From IMG/VR virus record IMGVR_UViG_3300015262_000004, positions 1 to 64,000 of that record: DNA of 64,000 nucleotides. One strand, given 5' to 3'. Position 1 is the first letter of the stretch; each line of letters starts with the position of its first letter. Positions 30,664 to 40,131 of this stretch are shown in pieces. The translations under genes were made by a program, and so were the position numbers. Origin of the DNA: a virus. The notes below the pieces were generated by a model, which was not told the DNA's origin, made no database searches, and saw nothing but the letters and a program-made list of their open reading frames with translations.

Positions 30664-32916
30664 ATGCCGGTAATTACGAAAGAACTACTCGATCGTGCCA
30701 ACGAGCTGCAGTTGGCAGCGCAGCAAAAGATCGCCGGCGAACGTGAGGCGGCTGCAGCTGAGGCTGAGGCCAGCCGGTCGAACACCTGGGGGGAAGCCCT
30801 TGGCAACCTTGGCCCGCAGGCACTGTCGGGGGCGGTGAGCGTGGCGCAGGCAGGCTACGGCCTCGCTAACCTGGCCTCGCTTGGGTTGCTCGATCGCGCC
30901 ACGGGGTTCTCTCAGAACTTCGACGAAACGCAACAGATCCTGGGGGGCATGCAGTCGGCCCCGACCCAGCGTGCAGCGCAGAACGTTAGCAAGTCGTTCA
31001 AGGATGACGGCATCCTGGCAGGCTTGGGAACCGCGATCACCAGCCCGGCGTTCCTGCAGCAGCAGGTCGTTCAAACGATCCCGTCGATGATCCCTGTGGG
31101 AGCGGCCGCACGCTTTGCCGGCGGTATCGCTGCTGAGGCGGGCGTTGCGCGCGGGCTCGGTCTGGCGGCTGCGCGACAGGAAGCGGCACACGCCGCAGAA
31201 AAGGCGGTGCTGTTGACCACCGGTGGCCAGATCGGTGGCCAGACCAACGTCGACGCGATCAACGCCATTCGCCAGGCCGGCGGCAGTGAGAACCAGCAGC
31301 AGCTGGGTGGTCTGGGTGCGGGCGTGGCTTCGGGCTTAGCCGGTGCGGTGCTTGGCAAGTTGACCGGCGCAGCGCGGTTAGAAAGCGCCGCTGCCAACGC
31401 GTTGCCAGGTGGTGTGCCGGCGGCCGCAGTGAACTACGGCCTGGTACCAACCATAGTGGGCGGTGCCGCACGGGAACTGACTGAGGAATCGGCGCAGTCC
31501 GCGACCCAGCAGCTGGCTACGAACGCCGTCACCCCGGGCAAGGATCTGTTTGACGGTGTTGGGCAACAGGCTGCGGTGGGTGGTTTGCTCGGTGGCCTCA
31601 TGGGCGGCGCGATGGGCGGCGTCATCTCGGCCAGTACCCCACGTTCGAGCGATGCCACCCCTCTGGGGCAACGGCTGCGCGCCATGATGGGCAAGAAGAA
31701 CAGCGAGTTGGACGAACCGCTGCAGCCGAATGCGATCGGGCCGGCCCCTACAGCCGACGTCGAGGAGATGGCCCCCGAGGAAATCAACCTGGCAGACACG
31801 CCGTTGCCTGGTGGTTTGCCCGCAGACGCCCCGCTGCCCCGCCGTACGCTCTACGACATCACCGGTCGATCGCCGACGCAGGGCCTACGGCCGCCTGTTG
31901 GTGGCTACGACGTCGAGGAAGTGCCACCCGCCACGCGTACTGGTTTGCTCGGCGTGCTCGATCTGCAGCGCAACAAGGGCGTTCTGGGTGGTGGTGACCT
32001 GGCTGGTGGCGAGCTGGATTGGCAGGGTGCTTTCCCTGCCCCGCTCCCACAGGTGCCCCGGGCTGCAGACGCCCCGTCTGAGGTGGACCAGCAGCAAGGT
32101 GCGCTCGACTTCAACGCGCCGATCCCGACGTGGAAACAGTTTCTGGCAAAAGACCTGGATGTTAAGCCGGGCGCCCTCACCCGCAACAACAAGGTGTGGG
32201 GACAGTTCCTGGACGCCGCTGAGAAGGCCGGGGTCACGCCTGGCAGTACCGACGGTGAGGCGTTCATGCGCCAGATCGCGCCGTCGTTGGTTACCAACCC
32301 GGCCACCGCGCCGCTGTTCGCTGCGCGCATGGCCGAAAAGTACGGTCCACAAGTTACGCCAGTTACGCCAGTTGCATCAGTTACGCCAGTTACGCCAGTT
32401 GCATCAGTTACGCCAGTTGCGCCAGTTGCGCCAGTTGCACCAGTTACACCAGTTACACCAGTTACGCCAGTTACACCAGTTACGCCAGTTACACCAGTTA
32501 CGCCAGTTACGCCAGAGGCCCAACGCACTCCGCAGCAAAAGGCTGCGTATGTGACTGCGCTGCGTGAACAGTTGACCGAGGCGCAGGGGCAGGTACAGGC
32601 CACCCGCCAGGCCCGCGACCTGGATTCGTCCAGGGAGTGGCGCCTGCAGGAACTGATGACCCAGCGTGAACTGCGGGCGGCCACAGGGCGGCCAACGGCG
32701 GGGATGGATAAGCTCATCGCCAAGCAGCGCATCTACATAGATGACATCGCGGCCGGCCGTGCGGCGATCGCGCAGGCGCAAGCCACGCCGGCACCGGTGC
32801 AACCGGCTACACCAGGTTCGCCGGCCGTTGGCCAAGTGACACCCGCGACTTTGGCGGGCGTGGATAAACAGATCGCCAGCAACATGCGGTTCGACCCAAG
32901 CATCAGCCGTGCGTAA
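30664..32916 (+). CDS. Internal virion/polyvalent protein, N-terminal part (750 aa), contains translated 9-bp repeats
   Basis: It begins with a coiled coil ([20 protein letters not shown]), then Gly/Ala-rich membrane-active-looking segments ([18 protein letters not shown]). A Val-Thr-Pro repeat occupies residues 563-617, followed by a charged coiled coil. The repeat is the translation of eighteen 9-bp units related to the partition arrays. The frame ends in TAA at 32914-32916, but the same frame stays open beyond it into the next gene, so the two may once have been, or may still be expressed as, one protein of about 2,000 aa. Probably ejected with the DNA (inference). Confidence 0.75.
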   Translation: MPVITKELLDRANELQLAAQQKIAGEREAAAAEAEASRSNTWGEALGNLGPQALSGAVSVAQAGYGLANLASLGLLDRATGFSQNFDETQQILGGMQSAPTQRAAQNVSKSFKDDGILAGLGTAITSPAFLQQQVVQTIPSMIPVGAAARFAGGIAAEAGVARGLGLAAARQEAAHAAEKAVLLTTGGQIGGQTNVDAINAIRQAGGSENQQQLGGLGAGVASGLAGAVLGKLTGAARLESAAANALPGGVPAAAVNYGLVPTIVGGAARELTEESAQSATQQLATNAVTPGKDLFDGVGQQAAVGGLLGGLMGGAMGGVISASTPRSSDATPLGQRLRAMMGKKNSELDEPLQPNAIGPAPTADVEEMAPEEINLADTPLPGGLPADAPLPRRTLYDITGRSPTQGLRPPVGGYDVEEVPPATRTGLLGVLDLQRNKGVLGGGDLAGGELDWQGAFPAPLPQVPRAADAPSEVDQQQGALDFNAPIPTWKQFLAKDLDVKPGALTRNNKVWGQFLDAAEKAGVTPGSTDGEAFMRQIAPSLVTNPATAPLFAARMAEKYGPQVTPVTPVASVTPVTPVASVTPVAPVAPVAPVTPVTPVTPVTPVTPVTPVTPVTPEAQRTPQQKAAYVTALREQLTEAQGQVQATRQARDLDSSREWRLQELMTQRELRAATGRPTAGMDKLIAKQRIYIDDIAAGRAAIAQAQATPAPVQPATPGSPAVGQVTPATLAGVDKQIASNMRFDPSISRA
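32354..32515. repeat. 9-bp tandem repeat array D, inside a coding sequence
   Basis: Eighteen perfect-register units of TTACGCCAG or variants (TTGCATCAG, TTGCGCCAG, TTGCACCAG, TTACACCAG), 162 bp in total. It reads in frame as (V-T/A-P/S)18. The units match arrays A-C beside and near parA. Confidence 0.95.
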
Positions 32917-32943
32917 GCGGCGGCTGATGCGTACACCGAGACA

Positions 32944-35900
32944 ATGATGGATGCGCTGGATTCCGATGCGCTTGATCAGACCTTTATCGACATCAAGTCG
33001 CACCCGGACTGGGCAAAGCTGAGCAAGCCGCAGCAGGACCAGGTGGTTCAAGACTTCGAAGCCCGCTACGACGCCCTGGAATCGCCGGGCAAATTCGACC
33101 GGGCTACCGAGGAGGTGGCCAAGCCGATCCACATCACCGACTTCCACCAGGGTATCGCGGCGGCAAACCGCAACCGTGGGGCCGGTGACGCGCAGGTGAT
33201 CGGCCTTGAAGACGTGGCGGAATTTGAGAACTTGACCCAACAGGCGGCACCGCCCGATGCCCGGGGCGTGTTCACCGACGGCAAAATCTACTTGATCCGC
33301 GAAAACCTCAGCAGCCCTGAGCAGATGGCAATCACCCTGGCGCACGAACGTGGTCACCATGGGTTGGCCGCGCTGCTGGGTGATCGTATGCCGGCCGTGC
33401 TCAACAGGTTGTGGACCAACCCGGCGACCCGTACCCGGATCAAGGCCAAGATGGTTGCCTTGCAGGCGGGTGAGGTCGACGTGGAGAACGGCAGCCTGCG
33501 TAAGTTGGCCGCTGAGGAAGTGTTGGCCGACATGTTCGCCGCTGGTGAGAAGGTCAACGGCGATATTCTCACCAAGGCCCGCAACGCTATCGAGCAGACG
33601 TTTGCCACGCTGCTGGGGGTGGGCAAACTGCGCATGAACAACAATGACGTGGATTCGATCCTGCGTGACGTCTCGGCGGTGCTCAAGGGCACCAGTGCTG
33701 GGGTGCTGCGCCAGGGCGAACCAATCGCGCGTGATCTGCCTGGCATGATGGCCGACCCGACGCCCTGGACAACGGGCGATGCTCGATTCAGCAGGGCGAT
33801 CGCGGACACCGACGAAATCATTCGGGCGGCCACGGCCGAGCAAGACGGTACCCGCCGTAACCTGGCTGACGTCATGGTCGATGTGGGTAAAGCCAGCATG
33901 GCCAAGGTGCGGGGGCTGGGCACGGCCACCGTTCGGGACAAGGTCGCCTCGGGACTGCTTAACGCGGTGCCGTTGAACCAGCTGGCCAGCTTGTACGACA
34001 AGCTGATGGAAGGCCGGTTGGGGAACTTTGCCCGTCTGAAACGTGCGCAAGAGTCGATGCACAACAAGTTGCTGACGCAGGAAAAGGATCTGCAGCTGGG
34101 TGACAAAACCTACAAGGTGTCGCCGCAGTCACTGTCAAAACAATGGGTGAGTTTTGCCCACCGCAACGAGGCCAAGGCCGCCGCGCTGAGTCAGCTGCAG
34201 CAGGAAGCGACCATGTACCGCCTCTGGCCGGGCCGTAAGTTCGAGGCGCAGAGCAAGGTCGGGTACGAGGCGGCCAGCTTTACCGAGGATGAACGCCGCG
34301 CGGCATCAGAGCGTGTCAACAAGTTGTGGGATGCCATGGGTACCGAAGCCCAGGAGATTTTCAACAAGTCCCAGGCCCTGTACGACCGCGCCTGGAACAC
34401 CCGGTTCGAGACGCTGCGCAAGGTGCTGGCTGAGAAAAGCAAGCCGGGCGACATGACCATGGATGAGTACGCCAAAACGCCCGCCTTCAAGCAGGCCTTT
34501 GGCAACATGATCGACACCGCGCTTGCCAAAATGCGCCAAGGCCCGTACTCGCCACTACAACGGTACGGCGACTACATGCTGACGGTGCGGGATAAGGCGG
34601 GTCAAGTCGCGTACTTCCATGGTTTCGACACCATCGAGGAACGGAACCTGGCCGAGCGGGATCTGCGCCAGGGCGAGTTCGCCGGCACGGATTATGTGAT
34701 CGCTCCCACTAAGCGCATGGAAACCACCTGGAGCCAGATGGGGCTCAACCAGCAGGCGATCGATCAGCTTGAGAACGTCGCGACCACCCTGTTTCCGTCT
34801 ACTAACTCCGAGTCAGGGGAGACGAAGACGGCGCGGGATCTGCGCCAGGCCCTGGTCGAGGCTTACCTGCAGTCGCTCCCGCAGCATTCATTCATGCAGC
34901 ACGCGAACCAGCGCAAGAACATCAAGGGTGGTTCGATCGATGCGATGCGCGGGTTCAACGACTACATGGGCAAGTCGAGCCGCAACATCGCCGGCCTGGA
35001 ATACAACCACCAGATCAGCGAGGCGTTGACCGGCCTCAGCACGTTCGTGACAGAGAAGGCCCAAGGCAAACTCGGCGAAGTGGACGGCGACACGTTGACC
35101 AAGATGAACCGGGTGGTCAACGCCGTCAGGGCGCAGCACGAAGCGTCGATCAAGTATGAGCGCTCGCCCGTGGCTGACATGATCAGTAGCGCAGGCTTTC
35201 TGATGTTCATGTCCTCACCCAGCCAGCTGTTCGTCAACGCCATGCAGGTACCGATGGTGACCCTGCCGCGCTTGGCCGGTGCCTACGGCAACACGTCGTC
35301 GATTCAGGCGCTCAGGGGCGCGTTGGGTGCCTTCGCGAAATCCCGGGGCGACCTGCGTGGCGACAAGTCGGTACTGGCACCAGGCAGCTGGGAACGCCGC
35401 GTGCTCGATACGCTGTACGAGCGGGGCATCCTGGACTTTACCCTGGCGCACGACATGAACGGGCTGGCCAATGGCGAGGGGTCGGCCATGTCCGGCCACT
35501 GGCGCAAGGTCATGGAAGCGGCCGGGTTCTTTATGCACCGCTCCGAAGTGTTCAACCGTCAGGTCACAGCCTTGGCAGCGGCCCGCCTGGAAGCGCAAAA
35601 GAGCGGTGTCAACACCGGGGCAATGACACAGGAGCAGGTCGACAGGCTGGCCGATTCCGTCGAAGACTCGGTGATCAGCACCCAGTTCGACTACAGCCAA
35701 TCGAACAAGGCCAAGCTGATGCAAGGCCCGTGGCGCAAGGTGATTTTCCAGTTCCAACAGTACCGCGTAAACATGTTGGCCATGATGGCCAAGGACGTCC
35801 GCGACAGCTTCACCGGTACCAAGGAGGAGAAGCAGACCGCCCGCCGTGCGTTGTCCTGGATGTTGGGGATGCAGCTGGCCCTCACCGGCGCGGCCGGCAC

Positions 35901-36669
35901 CGTGTTAGCTCCGATCGCCTTCGGCATCGCGGATCTGTTCCGTGACGATGATGACCTGTTGGATAGCCGCAGTGAATTCGTCCGGTCGGTACCGCAGTGG
36001 CTGGCCCACGGTGTGTTGTCCGGGGTACTGGATACGACCCGGATTGGCGCCGATGGACTGTTGTCAGCCGGCGGTGCTTATGCGCCCAAGGACGCGACGG
36101 CCAAGGAGAAGTTCCAGTATTACCTGCTGGCCAACATCGGCCCGTGGGCCGGCCTGGGTGCCAACGCTGCCACCGGCCTGGAGAAAGCCATGCAGGGCGA
36201 CCACGTTGGGGCGGTCAAGAACCTGGCCCCGGCCGGCGTACGCGACGTTTACCGCGCTTTGTTCGAGAGCCAGCAGGGGGCGAAGGACACTAGACAGGTT
36301 GTCTACTTCGAGCCTAACCTTTGGGACACAATGTCCACCGCGATGGGCCTAAAAAGTGGACGCCGTCGCGATGCCGAGGAGCTGCGTGGGGCTGCGTTCG
36401 AAGCGAACTTGCATACCCAGACACTCAAAGGCCGCAAGGTCGGTCGCCTGGCCCTTGGCTTCGCGACCGGTGATCCTGAAATGATCGCCACCGCACAGGA
36501 TGAGATACGCGAATGGAACAGCCGATACCCAGATATGGCTATTTCCGGCACCGCCGTACGACAAGCCACCTTGAACCGCGTGCGATCGCAGATGAACGCC
36601 GACCAGACCGGCGTGGCGTCTTCGCGGCCGCTCGGCCCATCCACTCGGGATGCCATAGGTCTGGATTGA
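32944..36669 (+). CDS. Large ejected polyvalent protein with zinc-metallopeptidase domain (1241 aa)
   Basis: ATG at 32944 without a convincing ribosome-binding site, in the same frame as the previous gene and 27 nt after its stop. Residues 130-196 have a zincin motif: TLAHERGHHG (HEXXH at 134-138) and, downstream, LAAEEVLADM supplying the likely third ligand. The centre is helical (KEDLQLGDKTYKVSPQSLSK), and near residue 950-1000 hydrophobic segments occur (RALSWMLGMQLALTGAAGTV). This matches large polyvalent or internal proteins that are injected into the host. The protease could act on virion or host proteins. Catalytic activity is inferred. Confidence 0.8.
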   Translation: MMDALDSDALDQTFIDIKSHPDWAKLSKPQQDQVVQDFEARYDALESPGKFDRATEEVAKPIHITDFHQGIAAANRNRGAGDAQVIGLEDVAEFENLTQQAAPPDARGVFTDGKIYLIRENLSSPEQMAITLAHERGHHGLAALLGDRMPAVLNRLWTNPATRTRIKAKMVALQAGEVDVENGSLRKLAAEEVLADMFAAGEKVNGDILTKARNAIEQTFATLLGVGKLRMNNNDVDSILRDVSAVLKGTSAGVLRQGEPIARDLPGMMADPTPWTTGDARFSRAIADTDEIIRAATAEQDGTRRNLADVMVDVGKASMAKVRGLGTATVRDKVASGLLNAVPLNQLASLYDKLMEGRLGNFARLKRAQESMHNKLLTQEKDLQLGDKTYKVSPQSLSKQWVSFAHRNEAKAAALSQLQQEATMYRLWPGRKFEAQSKVGYEAASFTEDERRAASERVNKLWDAMGTEAQEIFNKSQALYDRAWNTRFETLRKVLAEKSKPGDMTMDEYAKTPAFKQAFGNMIDTALAKMRQGPYSPLQRYGDYMLTVRDKAGQVAYFHGFDTIEERNLAERDLRQGEFAGTDYVIAPTKRMETTWSQMGLNQQAIDQLENVATTLFPSTNSESGETKTARDLRQALVEAYLQSLPQHSFMQHANQRKNIKGGSIDAMRGFNDYMGKSSRNIAGLEYNHQISEALTGLSTFVTEKAQGKLGEVDGDTLTKMNRVVNAVRAQHEASIKYERSPVADMISSAGFLMFMSSPSQLFVNAMQVPMVTLPRLAGAYGNTSSIQALRGALGAFAKSRGDLRGDKSVLAPGSWERRVLDTLYERGILDFTLAHDMNGLANGEGSAMSGHWRKVMEAAGFFMHRSEVFNRQVTALAAARLEAQKSGVNTGAMTQEQVDRLADSVEDSVISTQFDYSQSNKAKLMQGPWRKVIFQFQQYRVNMLAMMAKDVRDSFTGTKEEKQTARRALSWMLGMQLALTGAAGTVLAPIAFGIADLFRDDDDLLDSRSEFVRSVPQWLAHGVLSGVLDTTRIGADGLLSAGGAYAPKDATAKEKFQYYLLANIGPWAGLGANAATGLEKAMQGDHVGAVKNLAPAGVRDVYRALFESQQGAKDTRQVVYFEPNLWDTMSTAMGLKSGRRRDAEELRGAAFEANLHTQTLKGRKVGRLALGFATGDPEMIATAQDEIREWNSRYPDMAISGTAVRQATLNRVRSQMNADQTGVASSRPLGPSTRDAIGLD

Positions 36670-36699
36670 TACGGGCCTGCGGGCCGCTGGAGGACTGCG

Positions 36700-37017
36700 A
36701 TGGAGGCGTTTGTGGCTGAGTTAACTGCGTGGCTTCGCCTAGGTGTCCTCGCTGCGTTCGGCGGGGCGGCCAGTTACATCTATCTGATGATTACCAAGAA
36801 CCGCCCGTTTCGGTGGATCACCTTCTTGGCCAACCTGTTCATCGCCTTCTTTGTGGGCAAGGCCATGGGCGGATTCGTACCCGAGGACACCAAGAACTTT
36901 TCCGGCGTGGTGATGCTTATGGGGTTCTGCGCGTACCCGGTACTAGGGATAGTCGAGGAGAAAATTGTCTCCTATATCAACAAGCGGATCGCTGCCGCTG
37001 GGGAGAACGCACCATGA
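36700..37017 (+). CDS. Holin-like membrane protein 1 (105 aa)
   Basis: Three predicted membrane spans (VLAAFGGAASYIYLMITKN, ITFLANLFIAFFVGKAMGGF, GVVMLMGFCAYPVLGIVEEK) and a charged C-terminus, directly upstream of the spanins and endolysin. This is the topology of class I or P2-type holins, which set lysis timing. It overlaps the second membrane protein as ATGA. Confidence 0.78.
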   Translation: MEAFVAELTAWLRLGVLAAFGGAASYIYLMITKNRPFRWITFLANLFIAFFVGKAMGGFVPEDTKNFSGVVMLMGFCAYPVLGIVEEKIVSYINKRIAAAGENAP

Positions 37018-37346
37018 TTTTTGTCGCTGCAGCAACGGTGCTTTGCCACCTGTGGGTGATCATCAAAGGGATCCTATTCTTTCGGCATCGAGGTCGCGGA
37101 CGTGAACGGGACAAGTCCATCGTGGCCACCCTGTCGTTCCTGAGTTTCATGTACATCGTGATGCTGGTTATGGGCTGGTTCGAGGTGCCGTGGCGCACGG
37201 TGTCGCAGACCATAGGCCTGACCATGATGATTGGTTTCACCTTCGCTAACTCGTTCTTTTACCTGGGGTTAATCACCACCCTGACGGAGAACAAAGAATG
37301 GGACTACTTGAGAAAGCAGCAATCGCGGCCATCGTCGCCGCTCTGA
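37014..37346 (+). CDS. Membrane protein 2, holin/antiholin candidate (110 aa)
   Basis: ATG at 37014, coupled to the previous stop, with GGAG upstream. Three hydrophobic spans (MIFVAAATVLCHLWVIIKGI, FLSFMYIVMLVMGW, IGLTMMIGFTFANSFFYLGL). With 36700-37017 it may form a holin/antiholin or two-holin pair. The C-terminus overlaps the i-spanin start by 49 bp. Confidence 0.7.
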   Translation: MIFVAAATVLCHLWVIIKGILFFRHRGRGRERDKSIVATLSFLSFMYIVMLVMGWFEVPWRTVSQTIGLTMMIGFTFANSFFYLGLITTLTENKEWDYLRKQQSRPSSPL

Positions 37347-37675
37347 TATTCGGCGCCGGCTGGAAGTCCCGGGGCGTCCTGGCTGACAACGAGATGTACG
37401 CCTACAAAGAGGCGCAGCAGCAGGGCAACGATAAGCAGCAGGATCAAGTGGACGCCGTGGTAAAGGCCGACACCAAGAACACCGAGGCGTCCACCGATCG
37501 GGTAGACACGCAGGAGCAGACCCGCCAGGTCGAGGTGAAATATGTTGACCGGGAAGTTATTAAATATCGCGATCGTCCTGTTGCTGGTAAGTGTGTTCTG
37601 CCTGCTGAATGGCTGCAGCTCTACAACCGCGCCGGCCGCACGCCCTCGAAGCTGCCCACCCCCGGCCCAACCTGA
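37298..37675 (+). CDS. Inner-membrane spanin (Rz-like)
   Basis: Encodes 125 aa from the ATG at 37298 with GGAG upstream. One N-terminal membrane span (AAIAAIVAALIFGAGWKSRG) followed by a coiled-coil periplasmic part (YKEAQQQGNDKQQDQVDAVV) and R-P-V-A-G-K-C. This is classical i-spanin architecture, and the o-spanin gene is nested in it, as in lambda Rz/Rz1. It fuses inner and outer membranes after the endolysin acts. Confidence 0.85.
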   Translation: MGLLEKAAIAAIVAALIFGAGWKSRGVLADNEMYAYKEAQQQGNDKQQDQVDAVVKADTKNTEASTDRVDTQEQTRQVEVKYVDREVIKYRDRPVAGKCVLPAEWLQLYNRAGRTPSKLPTPGPT

Positions 37676-37838
37676 CCCCCGCCTGATGGAAGCCCCCATA
37701 CCTTTCGAGGAAGCGCCGGAAACGGCTACCTCTGATTCCGACATCCTCCCCATCGTGGTTGGTAACAACCAGGCCTGCCTGCAGAACTTCGAACGGTACG
37801 GGGAGCTTCAACAGTGGATCAGGGGGCGGCAACCATGA
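37542..37838 (+). CDS. Outer-membrane spanin lipoprotein (Rz1-like)
   Basis: Encodes 98 aa, overlapping the i-spanin gene by 134 bp in another frame. The signal peptide ends in the lipobox L-L-N-G-C (AIVLLLVSVFCLLNGCSSTT), followed by a Pro-rich segment (APAARPRSCPPPAQPDPRL). Together these are the hallmarks of an o-spanin. It is longer than lambda Rz1. Confidence 0.85.
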   Translation: MLTGKLLNIAIVLLLVSVFCLLNGCSSTTAPAARPRSCPPPAQPDPRLMEAPIPFEEAPETATSDSDILPIVVGNNQACLQNFERYGELQQWIRGRQP

Positions 37839-38380
37839 ACAAAATCGAACAGATCATCGACACCACCATTGGCAAAGAAGGGGGGTATGCAAACCACCCG
37901 GATGACAAGGGTGGCGAGACGATGTGGGGGATCACCAAGGTCGTAGCCAGGCGCAACGGTTACTACGGTGAGATGCGCAGCATGCCCCGGCCGACGGCCG
38001 TCGACATCTACACGCGTGAGTTTTTCACCGGTCCTCAGTTCGACAAGGTGCTGCAGCGCTCTATCCCGCTTGCGGAGGAGCTGTTTGATACCGGCGTGCT
38101 CTCAGGGCCAGGCACAGCCAGCCGCTTCCTACAGGTGGCACTCAACGGGTTCAACAACCAGGGCAAGTTGTACGGCGATATCGCCACAGACGGTGCAATC
38201 GGCAAGGGCACACTGGCAGCCCTGGACGCGTATCTGGACAAGCGTGGTGCCTCGGCCGTGGTGGTCATGATGCGTGCACTCAACTCCCAACAGGGGGCCT
38301 ATTTCCTGGACATCAGCCAGACGCGTGAGGCCAACGAGTCGTTCACCTTTGGCTGGTTCCTCAATCGAGTGGTGATTTAG
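37835..38380 (+). CDS. Endolysin, GH108 family muramidase
   Basis: Encodes 181 aa; ATG at 37835 overlapping the o-spanin end. The N-terminus IDTTIGKEGGYANHPDDKGG followed by ETMWGIT contains the GH108 catalytic Glu in K-E-G-G-Y. The C-terminal half carries the usual peptidoglycan-binding segment with LQVALNGFNNQG and DGAIGKGT. It cleaves the glycan backbone. No signal peptide is visible, so it needs a holin. Confidence 0.9.
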   Translation: MNKIEQIIDTTIGKEGGYANHPDDKGGETMWGITKVVARRNGYYGEMRSMPRPTAVDIYTREFFTGPQFDKVLQRSIPLAEELFDTGVLSGPGTASRFLQVALNGFNNQGKLYGDIATDGAIGKGTLAALDAYLDKRGASAVVVMMRALNSQQGAYFLDISQTREANESFTFGWFLNRVVI

Positions 38381-39595
38381 ATGGTCGACTCCGTACACCG
38401 CGCCGGTTGGTTGAATGGCATTAACAACCGGACGAATGCCAAGGGCCTGGCGCAGGGCGAAGTCCGCGACTCGGTCAACCTGGACGCGCTACCCGGGGGT
38501 CAGTTCGGCCTTCGATCGGGGTTTGTCCAGGTGGCCGGCGGTGCGGATGTACGGGGCGCGCTGGCCGTGGGTACCACGGTGCTACTCGCTGACGGTACCA
38601 ACCTGCGGGCGTACGACGCGCTAACGAACAGTGAGTACACACTGTCTACCAACATTGCGCCGGCCGGCCGCTTCGCCGGTGCGGTGTGGAACGAGGAGCT
38701 GTTTTTCTGCACCGAAAATGCCAGCTTCCGTTACAAGGAGGGGGTTCTGCGTGACTGGGGAGTAACCACTGTCTCCAGTCAACCGGTGCCCTCGGTGGTG
38801 GGTGGTGGGTTGTCACTCGGGGACTACCAGGCGGCGGTTACCTTCGTCGACGCGTACGGCGATGAGGGGGGCACCGTCAACCCGATCGTGGTCACCGTAC
38901 CGGATGGCTCGGGGCTGGTGTTCCACATGCCAACCCCGCCGGCTGGGGGTTCGGTCCGTCTTTACGTGGGTTCGGTACAAGGAGGCACGTTGTACCGCCA
39001 GTACCAGGGGGCCGGCGGCGGTGACGTCTATGTCAGTGCGATCGCGGATCAGTCGGCCCGTTTGACGACCCTCAATCGGCGCGCGCCGGCACCGGGTGAT
39101 TTCATCTGTGAACACAACGGTGTCCTCGCCACGGCAGACGACAAGGTGTTGTGGCTCAGCGACCCGTTCCGTCCTCACCTGCGCAGCATGGGCAAGCGCT
39201 TTTTCAGCTTCGCGGCCCCCATCGGCGGGGTAGTTTCGGCCCATGGCGGCCTGTTCATCCTGGCGGACAAGACCTACTATCTCAGCAAGGTGGAGACACA
39301 GGAGCCAGATTTGTCCACCGTGCTCCCTTATTCTGGTGTACACGGAACAATGATGGTGACACCGGATAACAAAGCGGTGTGGATGACCAAGTACGGCCTC
39401 GCCAGAAGCACTGGCCCTGGCCAGGCTGAGCTACTGAGTGCTCTGCGGTTTCTCCCGCAGCAGGCAACCCGGGGTCAGTCAGGCCTGATCGAGCACAACG
39501 GCAACCAGCTGCTGGTAACCACCATGCACCGGGCCGAGGACAACAACCCCCTGCGGGCCAGTGACTACTACGAAGCGGAGATAGTGACCCCATGA
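38381..39595 (+). CDS. Virion structural protein, beta-propeller-like (404 aa)
   Basis: Starts 1 bp after the endolysin gene. It is rich in short beta strands with repeated G/V/D turns (LAVGTTVLLADGTNLRAYDA; GRFAGAVWNEELFFCTENAS; HNGVLATADDKVLWLSDPFR). This is typical of tail-nozzle or hub proteins of podoviruses (for example P22 gp10 or T7 gp12 type). Function inferred from fold-like pattern and location. Confidence 0.7.
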   Translation: MVDSVHRAGWLNGINNRTNAKGLAQGEVRDSVNLDALPGGQFGLRSGFVQVAGGADVRGALAVGTTVLLADGTNLRAYDALTNSEYTLSTNIAPAGRFAGAVWNEELFFCTENASFRYKEGVLRDWGVTTVSSQPVPSVVGGGLSLGDYQAAVTFVDAYGDEGGTVNPIVVTVPDGSGLVFHMPTPPAGGSVRLYVGSVQGGTLYRQYQGAGGGDVYVSAIADQSARLTTLNRRAPAPGDFICEHNGVLATADDKVLWLSDPFRPHLRSMGKRFFSFAAPIGGVVSAHGGLFILADKTYYLSKVETQEPDLSTVLPYSGVHGTMMVTPDNKAVWMTKYGLARSTGPGQAELLSALRFLPQQATRGQSGLIEHNGNQLLVTTMHRAEDNNPLRASDYYEAEIVTP

Positions 39596-40107
39596 ATACC
39601 AGAGTGATGCAAGAAAACCTCGCCAAGCTGGGGTTTATCTATACCGGTGAGGTCGTCGACCGTTTCGGCAACGTGTTGCAGCGTGGTGAAGACCACAACC
39701 TGCTGCCGGTGGAATCCCTCAGTTACCTGGCCAACTTGATTCTGGGGGTCGGCAACGTCCAGGCGCCCTGGTACGTCGGCGTGTTCGCCGGCAACTACAC
39801 ACCGACCTCAGCCACCAAGGCCACGGACCTACCCGGGTCGGTCGTTGAGTCGGTGTTGTACAGCCAGGTATCCCGGCCGCAGTGGGCCGGCGTGCACAAC
39901 GGCACCGGCCTGATCACCAACGCGGCCGATCGCGCCGAGTTCACCTTTACCGCAGACGCCACCTTGTACGGCGGCTTCCTGGTGTCGGACAACAACAAGG
40001 GCAGTGGTAGCGGGATCCTGTTGTCGATCGCGCGCTTCGCCACACCGTACGCCGTACCAAGCGGTTCTACTTTCAAGCTGGGCGTGGCGATCTCGCTGGT
40101 GTCCTAA
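39592..40107 (+). CDS. Probable tail structural protein (171 aa)
   Basis: Overlaps the previous stop (ATGA). It contains DRFGNVLQRGEDHNLLPVES and AGNYTPTSATKATDLPGSVV, then a beta-rich C-terminus LLSIARFATPYAVPSGSTFK. This sequence type is seen in phage tail proteins of unknown position. Predicted virion component. Confidence 0.65.
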   Translation: MNTRVMQENLAKLGFIYTGEVVDRFGNVLQRGEDHNLLPVESLSYLANLILGVGNVQAPWYVGVFAGNYTPTSATKATDLPGSVVESVLYSQVSRPQWAGVHNGTGLITNAADRAEFTFTADATLYGGFLVSDNNKGSGSGILLSIARFATPYAVPSGSTFKLGVAISLVS

Positions 40108-40131
40108 ACCCACTGCCACAGGGGCGCCGGT

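Noticed and set aside
32354-32515. CRISPR array.
   Set aside because: The repeats are 9 bp, directly contiguous and in frame. There are no spacers and no cas genes nearby.
32404-34062. Minus-strand open frame of about 550 codons with W-R-N-W repeats.
   Set aside because: It is the antisense of array D and of the internal protein genes. High-GC shadow frame.
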